A stretch of DNA of 64,000 nucleotides from Hordeum vulgare subsp. vulgare (taxonomy: Eukaryota; Streptophyta; Magnoliopsida; Poales; Poaceae). Position numbers and translations under genes: made by a program. This document shows, piece after piece, positions 36,596 through 47,274 of the stretch; the stretch's first letter is position 1; every line of letters starts with the position of its first letter. The stretch is from contig NC_058518.1 of assembly GCF_904849725.1 (NCBI RefSeq), positions 503,489,225 to 503,553,224 of the forward strand, read 5' to 3'. Below the pieces are notes generated by a model. The model was not told the origin of the DNA. It saw only the letters and a program-made list of their open reading frames with translations, and ran no database searches.

Positions 36596-37524
36596 GAACG
36601 AGTTTAGCTAGTTCTCATCGATCTCTTTGATTGAGTTTCGTACCGTTAATTCATTTACGGCATCTGGGCTAATGAACCCAACGTCGACGATTCCTGCTTT
36701 TTTTATTCGACGATCTTCAATCTGCATAATATATATAGTGAGGATAATTATATATACATGCAATGAACGAGCTGAGCTAGAGACTTAACTATAGAAGTAA
36801 TACTCCTCAAATTATATATACATGCAATGAACGAGCTACAGACAGTAGGAAGCCATGAGTTGTTTGTCGAGGGCGAGTTGATTGTATAACTGAAATAACT
36901 CCTCAAATTGAATAGTAATCATGGAAGTCCAATGAATTCGTGCTCTGGTTTCACTGCCACATACATAGCGTTTTTCCTAGACTCCTTGCAGGTTTTCATG
37001 TACCACTCATGCAATCTGTGCATCATCGTTGCTAGAGCAGGATGACCAGGTTTGACGAGAGGCTTCCCGTGCACGTATTTATATTGTTCTTTTGTTACAT
37101 CATCCCCTAAGTAATCATCAGGATTGGCACTAGGCACCATCTCCGAATGATTAGAAACGATGATATCGAGCTCGGGAATTGTTTTCCCACTTCTTCGTTC
37201 TGCTAACCATGCATCACTAGAAGTAGTTCCCAACCGCACCGCTTGTGCATATGTCTTTTTAAGAATGCAGTCATAGTTGGAATCCGACGGAGGCGATGGT
37301 GGACGCTACAGTTGATTTATAGTGCGCTCCACTTTCACCGGATCTAGATTCTCCTTTGAAGGTGGAGTTTTCTTTGCAAAATGGGCCCTCAATTCGGCAC
37401 GACATATCTCCTTGTTTTCCTCCTTGGTCATCTCATGTGCTAAAAATTTGAGAGGGTTGTGGCAAAAACTGGACGCACTTCGTGTACAAATCGGACAATC
37501 TCTTTCAAAGTATCGTGAACTCAT
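36596..37524 (-). pseudogene. CACTA-2 Ulp1-like ORF, N-terminal part (split by Athila)
   Basis: On the minus strand the frame reads PLKFLAHEMTKEENKEICRA, then a TAG near 37304 (VERTINQL, stop). It continues as RPPSPPSDSNYDCILKKTYA and AVRLGTTSSDAWLAERRSGK, then the MMHRLHEWYMKTCKESRKN region, to 36919. A further exon, KKAGIVDVGFISPDAVNELT, lies at about 36640-36720 and ends against the Athila duplication. Past the insertion the frame continues with HKKGEIIFPYNFK at 12693. The match to CACTA-1 (11290-11505 and 40877-42061) supports the assignment. It has one or two stops, so no product is expected. Confidence 0.75.
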
Positions 37525-38330
37525 CTGTTACAAAACGGATTTCATTTTTTGGAATTATTTGAACTCCGGACCTTTTGTGTGTTCAAAATGCACCATACAA
37601 AGCAACATCATCAATTTTCAACTATTTCTGACTTCATTTGTATTTTTCATGCATTTATTGATTTATTTGAGCTAAATGACCCAGAAATTGAAAAAGCACT
37701 ACAAATGAAATTTGAATAGGTTGAAAGTTGGCATGGTATCATCATTTCACCCACATAGCATGTGCTAAAAAGTAGAGAGGGTTGCGGCAAAAACTGGACG
37801 TACTTCGTGTATAAATTGGACAATCTCTTTCGAAGTATCACAGTTTCATACGAAAACTCATCTCGTTACAAAAGGGATTTCATTTTCTGCATTATTTGAA
37901 CTCTAGACCTTTTGTGTATTCAAAATGCACCATTCAAAGTCACATCATCAATTTTCAACTATTTCTGACTTCATTTGGTATTTTTCATGTATTTATTGAT
38001 TTTTTTGAGCTAAATGACCCAGAAATTGAATAACACTACAAATGAACTCTAAACAGGTTGAAAGTTGGCATGGTATCATCATTTCACCCACATAGCATGT
38101 GCTAAAAAGTTGAGAGGGTTGCGGCAAAAACTGGACGCACTTCGTGTACAAATCGGACAATCTCTTTCGAAGTATCAGGGTTTTATACGAAAACTCATCT
38201 GTTACAAAAGGGATTTCATTTTTTGGAATTATTTGAACTCCAAACCTTTTTTGTGTTCAAAATCCACCATTCAAAGCCACATCATCAATTTCACCCACAT
38301 AGCATTTTGTGTTTGCGCCAAGTAAGACCT
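37440..38330 (-). repeat. About 333-bp tandem array in CACTA-2 (inverted relative to 10250-11280)
   Basis: Copies begin with a TTGAGAGGGTTGYGGC-type block at about 37450, 37774 and 38112. Each carries CTGGACGCACTTCGTGTAC, CAATCTCTTTC, a TTTGTGTGTTCAAAATGCAC block and TTGAAAGTTGGCATGGTATC. This is the reverse complement of the unit upstream of the CACTA-1 frame. The array runs directly into the N-terminal exon; the boundary lies in the shared motif TTTTTAGCACAT (minus strand). Confidence 0.85.
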
Positions 38331-38865
38331 TTGGGATGGTCTACGGTGTTTGCGATTTAATTTTGCTGAAAAAACAGAATCTTTCGACCTTAGTCCAGGA
38401 ATTTTTTAAATTCACTGGAACGTGCTTTTGATCTCCATTTTTTACACAAGATTCATATACAATTTACCCAAATTGTCTTAATTTTTCATAATTTTTGGAG
38501 TTACATAAGTATTCGAATTATACAAATTACTTCCGACTATTCTGTTTTTGACAGATTCTGTTTTCTTTGCGTTGTTTGCTTATATCGATGTATCTATGGG
38601 TTGTATCGAGGGGTATGAACCATGGAGAAGTTTGAATACAGTAAATATTACACCAATATAAATAAAAAATTAGTTCACAACAATACCTAAAGTGGTGATG
38701 AATAAAGAAAGGGCTAAATAACCATTCAAATTTGGAAACTATATAATGGCACAAACAGAAACTAGATATATATAAATTGATCCAGGCACTACGTAGTAAT
38801 ACATGCAAGCAGTACATAATAATAGCTAGCATACATATATATACAAGTGTTCGCCGTTCTGAATA
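38331..38865. other. CACTA-2 non-coding sequence downstream of the exonuclease gene
   Basis: A/T-rich sequence between the 333-bp array and the exonuclease stop codon, containing no recognisable frame. It should hold the 3' untranslated region and poly(A) signals of the minus-strand gene; a minus-strand AATAATAG/TATATA context near 38820-38850 is too common to call a signal. Confidence 0.5.
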
Positions 38866-40355
38866 CTACTCGTCTGAATCTGAATCAGAATCAGAATGTC
38901 CCAAAGCTGGTTCTGCGAGGTGAGGCTGGCCATAGTTCACGATACTAATCTTGCGGTACAACTCGTATGCAGTGTATGCATCTTTTGCTGCATACTCAAC
39001 GTTGATAGGGTCAAGTGGGGTATTCCCCCACTTCTTGTGCTGAGACTTTGGGAAAGCCCTCTTCATATCATGGTACTCCTCGTCCATCAAGGCGACTGCC
39101 ATATCAGCCATCGAAGTCCTCGGATATTGAAGCTGGAATAGGCCTTGGAGATTAATGTGGCACTCAGCTGGTATCTCAATACCAAAGCCGCGCCTCATAT
39201 TCGGCCTGTCGTTCGTTATGTCAACGCTAGCGAAACTTATGCCGCTGCGAAGGAAGTCCATGAGTTCTGGACAATGCTTGTCACTATTGCAGCATCAACA
39301 AATTAAAATGGAACAAATGTTACATACTGCTGCAACAAGGAAAAATGTTTCAATACAACTAAAGAGAAATTTATCATAATGATTCAAATGGAACATATTG
39401 CTATTCTATGCAATTTTCATATCCTATGAATTGATCTTTATAGGATTCCAATATTGTAACATATTGCTATCCGATGCAATTTTCATATCCTATGAATTGA
39501 TCAAGAAACCCTCAATTAACTATACAATGGAACATATAAAGAAACTGCATATTGCTATCCAATGGAACCTAGAGAGATCAGTATATGCAATTTTCATAAC
39601 CTTTGGATCAAGGAAAGCCTCAAAAACTTACCAATGAAAAATTGTTTCACTACAACTAAAGAGAAATTAATCTTTATAGGATTCCAATATTGTAACATAT
39701 TGCTATCCTATGCAATTTTCATATCCTATGAATTGATCAAGAAACCCTCAATTAACTATATATCCAATGGAACATATATAGAAACTGCATATTGCTATCC
39801 AATGGAACCTAGGGAGATCAATATATGCAATTTTCATAACCTTGGATCAAAGAAAGCCTACATTGTAATATATCCAATGGAACCTAGGGAGATCAATATA
39901 TGCTATCCAATGAAACCTAGGGAGATCAATATATCCAATGTTGTAACACATATTGCTATCCTATGCAATTTTCATATCCTATGAATTGATTAAGAAACCC
40001 TCAATTAACTATCCAGTGGAACATATATAGAAACTCCATGTTGCTCTCAAATGGAACCTAGAGAAGATCAATACATGCAATTTTCATTACCTTGGATCAA
40101 GGAAAGACTCAAAACTTACCTCACCCATTGGAAGATCAAGACATGCTGTTTGAAACACAGCTGGATGCCGGCAACACCTTGATGGTTGGCCGTGAACTCC
40201 ACATCAAGCCCCAAGAACGCCTCATGCTCCGGCGCGGTGTCAACCCACTCCTGGAACCGTGACAGAAAATTTGGCACCGCCCTGCTCTCGTCCGTGTACC
40301 CGACCATGAGTTTGGTCGTGCCATGTGCGTGCACCTCTCCGGTTTCATATGTCAT
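38866..40355 (-). CDS. DEDDy-type 3'-5' exonuclease (WRN-exo-like), two exons, CACTA cargo
   Basis: Exon 1 is 40355-40120 and exon 2 is 39283-38866; together 654 bp, giving 217 residues. The donor reads GAG|GTAAGT and the acceptor GCAATAG|T. Splicing joins phase-2 codons and removes the stop that ends the exon 1 open frame. Motifs: Exo I FLGLDVEFT (D51, E53), Exo II SVDITNDRPNMRR (D104), Exo III YAAKDAYTAYELY (Y176, D180). This is the full DEDDy set of RNase D/Werner-type exonucleases, which trim nucleic acid 3' ends with two metal ions. The C-terminus is an acidic SDSDSDSDE tail. An upstream in-frame ATG (40427) would add a hydrophobic, serine-rich 24-residue leader; the MTYETGEV start was preferred because homologous families begin near there. 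It lies about 520 bp inside the right terminus of CACTA-2. Whether it aids transposition or is a captured host gene is unknown. Confidence 0.85.
39284..40119 (-). other. Intron of the exonuclease gene
   Basis: 836 bp, beginning GTAAGTTTT and ending TGCTGCAATAG on the minus strand. Splicing across it restores one frame from exon 1 into DKHCPELMDFLRSG of exon 2. Most of it is tandem repeat. Confidence 0.85.
39340..40118 (-). repeat. About 236-253 bp tandem repeats in the exonuclease intron
   Basis: AAGAAACCCTCAATTAACT recurs near 39503, 39739 and 39992, and TCTTTATAGGATTCCAATAT at 39435 and 39671. ATGCAATTTTCATATCCTATG and ATTGCTATCCAATGGAACC recur several times. One unit boundary (39600-39633) copies the donor-side sequence found at 40090-40120, including a minus-strand GGTAAGTTTTTGAG. 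Confidence 0.85.
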
Positions 40356-40479
40356 GGTGGAAGAAGAATGGAAGAAGAGAGGGGAAGAAGAGAGGAAGAA
40401 GAAGAACAGAGGAGAGGAGAAGAACAAAGAATGGCGATAGACTCTGCTTCAGTTGCAGTTTTCATCGCTGGAAACAACG

Positions 40480-40876
40480 CGGGAGGGCGAACCGTTTGGA
40501 CCTTTAGTCCCGGGTTGGACGACAAACGGACACTAAAGGGGTGATTCGAAGGGCCGCCACCCCAGTTTGATCCACCAACCGGGACTAAAGGAGGATACGA
40601 ACGGTTGTACAAACGCCCGCCACCACACCTTAGTCCCGGTTTGATCCGCCAACCGGGACTAAAGGGGATACGAACGGTTGCCTGCCTATTAGTCCCGGTT
40701 CTTGACTGGAATCGAGACAAAAGGGGTGAGACGAACCGGGACCAATGTCCCACGATGCCCGGCCGACGCCCTGACCTCACGAACCGGGACCAATGTCACC
40801 ATAGGTCCCGGTTCGTATGTGAACTAGGACTAATAGGATTCCAGGACCTGGACCAAAGCCCTTTTTTCTACTAGTG
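40480..40876. repeat. CACTA-2 right terminal and subterminal inverted repeats
   Basis: At least four pairs of TTAGTCCCGGTT-type and ACCGGGACTAAAGG-type motifs occur between 40503 and 40810. An example is CTTAGTCCCGGTTTGATCC followed by GCCAACCGGGACTAAAGG (40629-40665), which can fold into a hairpin. The block ends in TTTTTTCTACTAGTG at 40876. This is typical of grass CACTA ends and is presumably bound by transposase. Confidence 0.85.
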
Positions 40877-41855
40877 TATCTATGTGGGAACTAAAGATGA
40901 GCACTACTTCAATGGAGTCGAGTCGTTGTACATTGAATTTGAAGAATTCTTTTAGTTATACAATCAAGACACCATCGACAAAACACTCGTCAGTTCCTAT
41001 TGTCTGTAAGTGTAATTTCTGTAATTAAGTCTCTAGCTCAACTCATTCGTTGCATGTATAATTATCCTCACTATGTTAGGCAGATTGAAGATCCTCAATT
41101 GCAAAAGAGGACAAATATACGACATTGACTTCATTAACCCAAATACCATGAATGCATACATGGTACATCACATGCCGTGGATACAAAAAAATTGTTTCTA
41201 AATACGTTACTTCGACAACAATGATAGAAGGGAAATACTATTTCCTCACTACTTCGAGTGAGTATTACTAGTTATCTTCTGCACATTCTGTTTCGCTTAC
41301 TCGATGTTAAGTGTAATTGATGAGTTATGCGTGTGTAGATTTCACTTTATTCTACTAATCATTAGGCTTGAGGAGGGACTAGTAATTGTCTTGGCCTCGA
41401 GATGTAAAGACCCTACAGAGTGGGTGTCGATGATTGAAATGCTCCAGAAGTAAGTTCAATCATTATCGCACCATATCGGTAACTTTCTTTCATTTCCCGA
41501 TATCAAGTAATCATTTTATTTGCCATGCAGGATTTGGAAAAGTTCACCCACGCTGCTAGGGGTGAATGGAATAAGGAGCTGCGATTTTCACACTCAAAAG
41601 TAAGTACTACTAGCTAGTTTGTGCATCTCTCATTCATTCTAGTTTCAGTACCATTATCATGCTTGATTAATATTTTGATTGCACTATATTCTCGTAAAGT
41701 AATGCTTGAGGCGGGAAGCTGAGAATAATTTATGTGGATACTACGTTTGCGAGTAGATTCACTAGACGACCTCTCAGAAGGGCATATCTTTTAAAGAACT
41801 TGAAGTACGTAAACAATAGTCACATTTTTATTTTATTAACATCATTTTTGTTGAG

Positions 41856-41905
<50 letters not shown>

Positions 41906-42061
41906 CATTTCTTTAAATTTGATCATGCGGAAGCGGGAAGAGCTCCTACAAACTGATCGCATACGAGCAATTCAAGAGGAATTGGCACAATTCTTTGTTG
42001 AACATGTCATACCTACAGACGAGGAATATCATCGGGATTTCCTTATCGATGTTGGTAGATA
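40877..42061 (+). pseudogene. CACTA-1 Ulp1-like protease ORF, right part
   Basis: After TAT the interrupted frame resumes as YVGTKDEHYFNGVESLYIEF. Separate exons follow, with GTAAG donors: KRGQIYDIDFINPNT (about 41107-41151), NDRREILFPHYFE (about 41220-41258), FHFILLIIRLEEGLVIVLAS (about 41340-41400), WNKELRFSHSK, AENNLCGYYVCE (about 41720-41754), and a last exon from about 41925 with RAIQEELAQFFVEHVIP to TAG at 42061. The FHF histidine and LCGYY cysteine are the Ulp1/C48 catalytic positions. Stops near 40953 and 41202, and after VCE, make it a pseudogene. Such a domain is common in plant CACTA second ORFs; its role is not settled. Confidence 0.8.
41857..41902. repeat. (TA)23 microsatellite
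   Basis: An uninterrupted TA run of about 46 bp lies between two exons of the CACTA-1 frame. It is a likely polymorphic marker and prone to assembly length error. Confidence 0.95.
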
Positions 42062-42322
42062 GATATTAGCTAGTTAGGGATCGCAAGAGATGTTATATAT
42101 TATATATATGCATGATTTTATACTATATGTAGTAGCGTTGAATATATATATGAAAACTTGTTGTTCGAGCAAGTACAGAGAAAGAGAGGTCACTTCTACT
42201 AATATATGTAGTAGCTAGCGTCGAGTTGAATGAACAACATAAAATAGAAATAAAACCCTAAAAGCAATAGAATTGAAGTGTAAACACAAAAAGAAAATGG
42301 TGAAAGACAATATGAAACCCCC
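42062..42322. other. CACTA-1 3' non-coding flank
   Basis: A/T-rich sequence after the stop of the protease-like frame. No terminus is reached before the LARD LTR begins at 42323, so the end of CACTA-1 should lie beyond the LARD, outside the window. The last five bases before the LTR are CCCCC, a candidate target duplication. Confidence 0.5.
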
Positions 42323-45300
42323 TGTCACGCCCAAGATGCGACCCTATCCTCAATTTGGCACGAGGGCCTCGTCAGGGATAGAAGCGCATCTCGTCGTGTC
42401 GCAAGAATGGATATCGTCACAAGTACATGTACTGAAAAGATGAGATATATAAAGAGTTGGCTTACACTCGCCACAAGCTACATCAGAGTCACATCAGTAC
42501 ATTACATAATCATCAAGAGTAAGAGCAGGGTCCGACTACGGACGAAAACAAACGAGAAAAATAAGAACGACGTCCATCCTTGCTATCCCAGGCTGCCGGC
42601 CTGGAACCCATCCTAGATCGATGAAGAAGAAGAAGAAGAAGCAACTCCAAATGAACAATCACGCGCTCGCGTCAAGTAACCATTACGTGTACCTGCAACT
42701 GGTGTTGGAGTAATCTGTGAGCCACAGGCGACTCAGCAATCTCATTTCCAAAGGTATCAAGACTAGCAAAGCTTAATGGGTGAGGCATGGTTAAGTGGTG
42801 AGGTTGCAACAGCGACTAAGCATATATTTGGTGGCTAGACTTACGGGTACAAGAATAAGAGGGGGAAGATCTACGCATAACGGACGTGAACTACCGATGA
42901 TCAAAAGGATGATCCTGAACACCTACCTACGTCAGACACAACCCCACCATGTCCTCGATCAGAGAATGAACTCACGAAAGAGACAGTCACGGTTACGCAC
43001 ACAGTTGGCATATTTTAATTAAATTAACTTCAAGTTATCTAGAACCAGTGTTAAACAAAGTTTCCACGTTGCCACATAACCGCGGGCACGGCTTTCCGAA
43101 AGATTTAACCCTGCAGGGGTGCTCCAACTAGTCCATCACAAATTACCACAAGCCGCATAGAAATCCTCAATCACGAAGCTCGCGATCTCGTCGGATTCCG
43201 TAGTGGAAAACCTCAACTCTGAGATTACCCAAAGCATCACCGGAATCCCGATGCACAAGATATCTCGTCAAAGGTAAAACTAATCCAGCAAGGCCGCCCG
43301 ACGTGTCGACGATCCCGATAGTAGTCGCGTACCTCGTTCTCAGGACACGACGGATAAGCGACGCGTACAAGTGCCAAACCTCGAGTTTCCTCGCGGTGGC
43401 CCCGCACAGTGCTCTGTTTTGGGCCAACACTCATGAGGAGCACTAGCCCGGGGGTTGATTAAATTATCCTCGGGGTCCGGAAAGTCCCTATGCAATTTAT
43501 TAGGTGATTATGCAAATGTAGTACCAATGTTGGGCCTTGCCAGACCAGCTTTAATCTAAAACGAATTATCAAGGGGGTCCCCATAACAACCCCGATCGTG
43601 TTAGGAGCGCTCAGTTATGGAACATAACACCGGTAGCCGGTAACTAAAGGGGGCAAAGGTGGAACAAAACACCAGGCTAGAAAGGCCGAGCCTTCCACCT
43701 TTTACCAAGTATATAGGTGCATTAAGTTAAATAGCATTTAAATATGGTGATATAACAAGGAACCCATGCTTTCACATGGAAGCAATGCACCTGCAACTAG
43801 CAACGCTAACAACAGGGTTAAGCAAGCAGTAACATAGCCAATCAATGGTTTGCTAGGTCGAACAGGTTGAAGGTTTCATGGCATTGTTGAGAGGCTGATA
43901 TTTAACATGTGATAGGCAACGAGACATAACGATAGAAACGGTAAAACTAGCATGGCAATGATAGTAATGGTATCTGGGGAAATGATCATCTTGCCTGAGA
44001 TCCCTCTAGGAAGAAGAATGCCACCGTGAAGCAGACGAACCGACGTAGTCGAACGGGTCCTCACATCCGACACGCTTGCGGAACTCTATCGAGACGGGGG
44101 AAACCGGAAACAAGCATCAACACATGGAATTCACCACACGATGCACAACACATATGATGCATGAGCGGCTAAATACATGCAAGTCACACATGACAATTTC
44201 ACACAATCAAAACTACACATTAAGTGAAGTTCAATATGCACGAGTTGCATATTGACGAAACTCCACGTTAATTATTTAGTTTACTCCTGGTTATCTACAC
44301 GGCAATATTAATGTTGTAAAAAATGCAAGAGGTAAAGCGGAAGTTAAACTACCTACCTAGGCATTTTAAGTGAGGTCGGAAATGACATATAGCACCTCCG
44401 AAACGACCTCACATGTTAATTTACAATTCTGTCCAGATCTGAATTAACACCTTTAATTAGTTGTTAAACATCAAAACAAATAGGTTTACGTGATTCTACG
44501 CGTCAAGGCAAGCAATCTACACATAAAGAACATCTCCAACGGAGCTACGGATCAAAAGATACAAGCACCGCAAGATATGATGGCATGAATGCAAAAATGT
44601 GTGCAACGGCGGCTACGAGCACTTCAACACATACAAACAGCACGAGAAAATGAAACTACACGAGATTCTAAGCAAGTTTCATGTAGGACACGATCTAATC
44701 GGAGCTACGGTTCAAAAACTACGAGAAAAACAAGAATTGACTACAATCTGCCAAAATCAGCCACATAGCATTTTCTACGCCTCACAACTTCGGCTACACA
44801 ACTCCGATAAACTCAAGCAAGGCATGGCATGAAAGAGGGAAAGACGCACTACTACAAACAACTAACAACAACTATCATGGCAGCAAGGAGCACTAGGAAA
44901 AGAAGACACAAAATGAGATCTCACGCACTATTTCAGACTTAGTGAAAATAACACCTCATGACAGTGCAGTTTTCAGCCTGAAGGCATATTGACAGCAGCA
45001 AAAACCTAAGCTACATGTCTCCAAATGGCACGAGACTTCACAGCATGCTAGAGAAACACAAGGGGTACAACTAACTACATTGGACCAACCTCAAAAGAGC
45101 TACAGATCACAAGATGCAAGCAAGACAAGACAGCAACAAAATATAATAGATTCCAGACTTAGAAATATTTCAGCTCCTCTAAAACAGCACTATTTCTAGC
45201 AACTTGGGAGCTAGCAAACAACACCTAAACATGCATTTCTAATGCAACCAAAAATACCAGGGGCTAACCAAAACATCCAAGATCAACTCTCTAGTTGACA

Positions 45301-47274
45301 ACTCCGTCAAACGACGCCCGGAATAAATCCTACGAATTAAACAAGAGGGCATAACGGCAAAATATCGCGCGAACTAATTTACTCAAAAGTTAAAACTAAT
45401 TGCACAGAAAAATTCATGGGATTTTTCTACCCCGGAAACATATAAAATATGTGGGGTTTGCAACACAAAATAAAGCCACACATTAATGCGGGAAAAATAA
45501 CCTATATATGGGAAAATAAACTAGAGGCAATTCCCTACACGTAAAAATTCGAGTGACTGCCCTAAAATACATGGAAAATGGGTCCCTAGAGCATGAACAT
45601 TTTATCTAAGGCATTCGGACTAACCGGACACGCACGAGAAATAATTACGGGGCGAAACCTATAAAAACAGCACGTACAAAGATGCATTAGGCACTTCAAA
45701 CTAACTCAAATAATTATGCAAGTTGGATAATCGTGTTCTACTCGCGAAGCTACCCCAAAACCATATAAAAATCACCTCGATCCGACTTACGGAAAATAAA
45801 CTACGGGCATTTGAAATATAGCCTATTTCTGGAAAAGAATTAAAACACATGAATTATAAAAAACCTACACGGGCCGAATTCACCTCGGGGCCCAAACAAG
45901 ACATGAGCGAAGGATAGCAACACTCGCCGGTGACGTATAATAGATGGCAGGGGGGGTGAGGCTCACCATGGGCTTCGGCCCAGATCTGGAGGAAGCCGAC
46001 CAGAGCGAGGGGAGGCGTCCTGGGCCTCGACGCTGCTGGGCCGGGGCGCACCTGGGCCGGCTCGGCCAAGCCTGGAGGGAGGCGCAGGCCCACACGGCCA
46101 CAGGAGGGCGAGGCGCACTGCCTTAATCCGATCTGGATGGCGCGGGAGCGAGCTCGCCTCCGGCGAAGACGGCGCCGCAAGGGGCCGGGGACGGGCGCGA
46201 GGAGGCGGCTCCGGCGGGGGGCTTCGGATCCGGTGGCCGGCACGAAGACGCGACGCTGCTCCGGATGTTCCAAGGGCGGCGGCGGTCTACTCCGGCCGGA
46301 TCTGGCAGAGGGCGGGGCTCCGGCGCGGCGCTGGGGGCCCGGCGGTGGCGGGAGACGGGCGGAGGAGGCGGGTCCACGGGGACGGGAGGCGGAGGACGAC
46401 AACGAGGCGCCGTGGCTCGGCTCTCGGCGAGCCGCAGCTGGCGGCGGGGCACAGGGAGGCATGGGGCGGCGAGGATCCAGGCCGGGCATGGGAGGCTCGG
46501 GCACATGGCTGCGGCTGCAGCCCGGGCGGCGGCCGGATGGGCCACGGCGGGCCGCGCGCGGGCTCGGGCGGGCCGGCGGCGCTGGTGGGGAGAGGCTGAG
46601 GGGAGAGAGAGAGGGGGTGGAAGGCGGCTAGGGTTTCGGGCGCGGAAAACGAGGCAGGATTAGGGGGAGGCTGTCCGAAAATTAGAAGGGGTCTATATAT
46701 AGACAAACGGGGGGGGGGGGGGGCTCGGTTAACCGGAATCGCGCTCCGGATCCAACCGCGGGGACGGATTCGGACGATTCCGAACGCGGGACATGCTAAG
46801 TGGCCGTGTTGTGTAGATGTTCGGAGACGAGAGGGAGAACGGGCGGCGCAGCAACAGATTTAAAAACACCGACAGACGTCCGACGAATAATCGAAGACGG
46901 TGCCGCTACGGTCGACCGTATCAGGTACCAGACGGTCTCCGATCGCGACGAAATTCGACAGGCGGCCTAGCTATAACTAATCGCGACCGCGTGCCAAGTA
47001 TCACCTCGATCAGAGAAAGTTTTAAACGCACTTTAAAAACAGGGTTTCGACGGTGCCGCGGGCCCGTGCAGGTGTGGTCGGACTCAGAACAGACAACGAC
47101 GAGGACCGGCAACTACTAGCGGATGCAAGTTTTGAAAACGGGCGGCAACGGAGATGCCGATGCAATGCATATGATGTGCATGATGCGATGATGATGCGGC
47201 AACTGAAAATACCCACACGACGAAAACGGAAAGAAAAGGGGAAGCTTCTGGAACGTCGGCATCGGGCTGTCACA
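42323..47274 (-). repeat. LARD 3' LTR (4952 bp)
   Basis: It runs from TGTCACGCCC at 42323 to GGGCTGTCACA at 47274; on the minus strand this is TGTGACAGCCC to GGGCGTGACA, with TG/CA ends. A GC-rich block at 45950-46640 opens long frames on both strands that are not conserved as proteins. 42600-45850 is A-rich and non-coding. The pair with 59358-64000 shows scattered single-base changes only, so the insertion is young. Confidence 0.93.
46692..46703 (-). promoter_or_regulatory. Probable TATA box of the LARD LTR
   Basis: The palindromic TCTATATATAGA lies about 575 bp inside the minus-strand LTR start. It is followed downstream (lower coordinates) by GAAACCCTAGCCGCC-like and CTCTCTCTC sequence, as at many plant 5' leaders. 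The right LTR has the same box at 63729-63740. Function is inferred from position and context. Confidence 0.55.

Larger units (their letters stand above)
11506..40876 (-). mobile_element. CACTA-2 transposon (29.4 kb including nested insertions)
   Basis: The left terminus is CACTAATAGAAAATGG at 11506 and the right terminus is the inverted CACTAGTAGAAAAAAGG ending at 40876. Identical TAT trinucleotides flank it at 11503-11505 and 40877-40879. Without the Athila composite (12699-36590 plus one ATAAG), the element is only about 5.5 kb. It carries a broken minus-strand Ulp1-like frame, an inverted 333-bp array and an intact exonuclease gene. No TNP2-like transposase is visible, so it is judged non-autonomous. 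It sits inside the homologous frame of CACTA-1. Confidence 0.93.

Noticed and set aside
46123..46706. Long GC-rich open frames on both strands (also 62888-63743)
   Set aside because: They lie in the GC-rich part of the LARD LTRs, overlap each other in many frames, are Arg/Gly/Pro-rich without domains, and change start or end between the two LTR copies.
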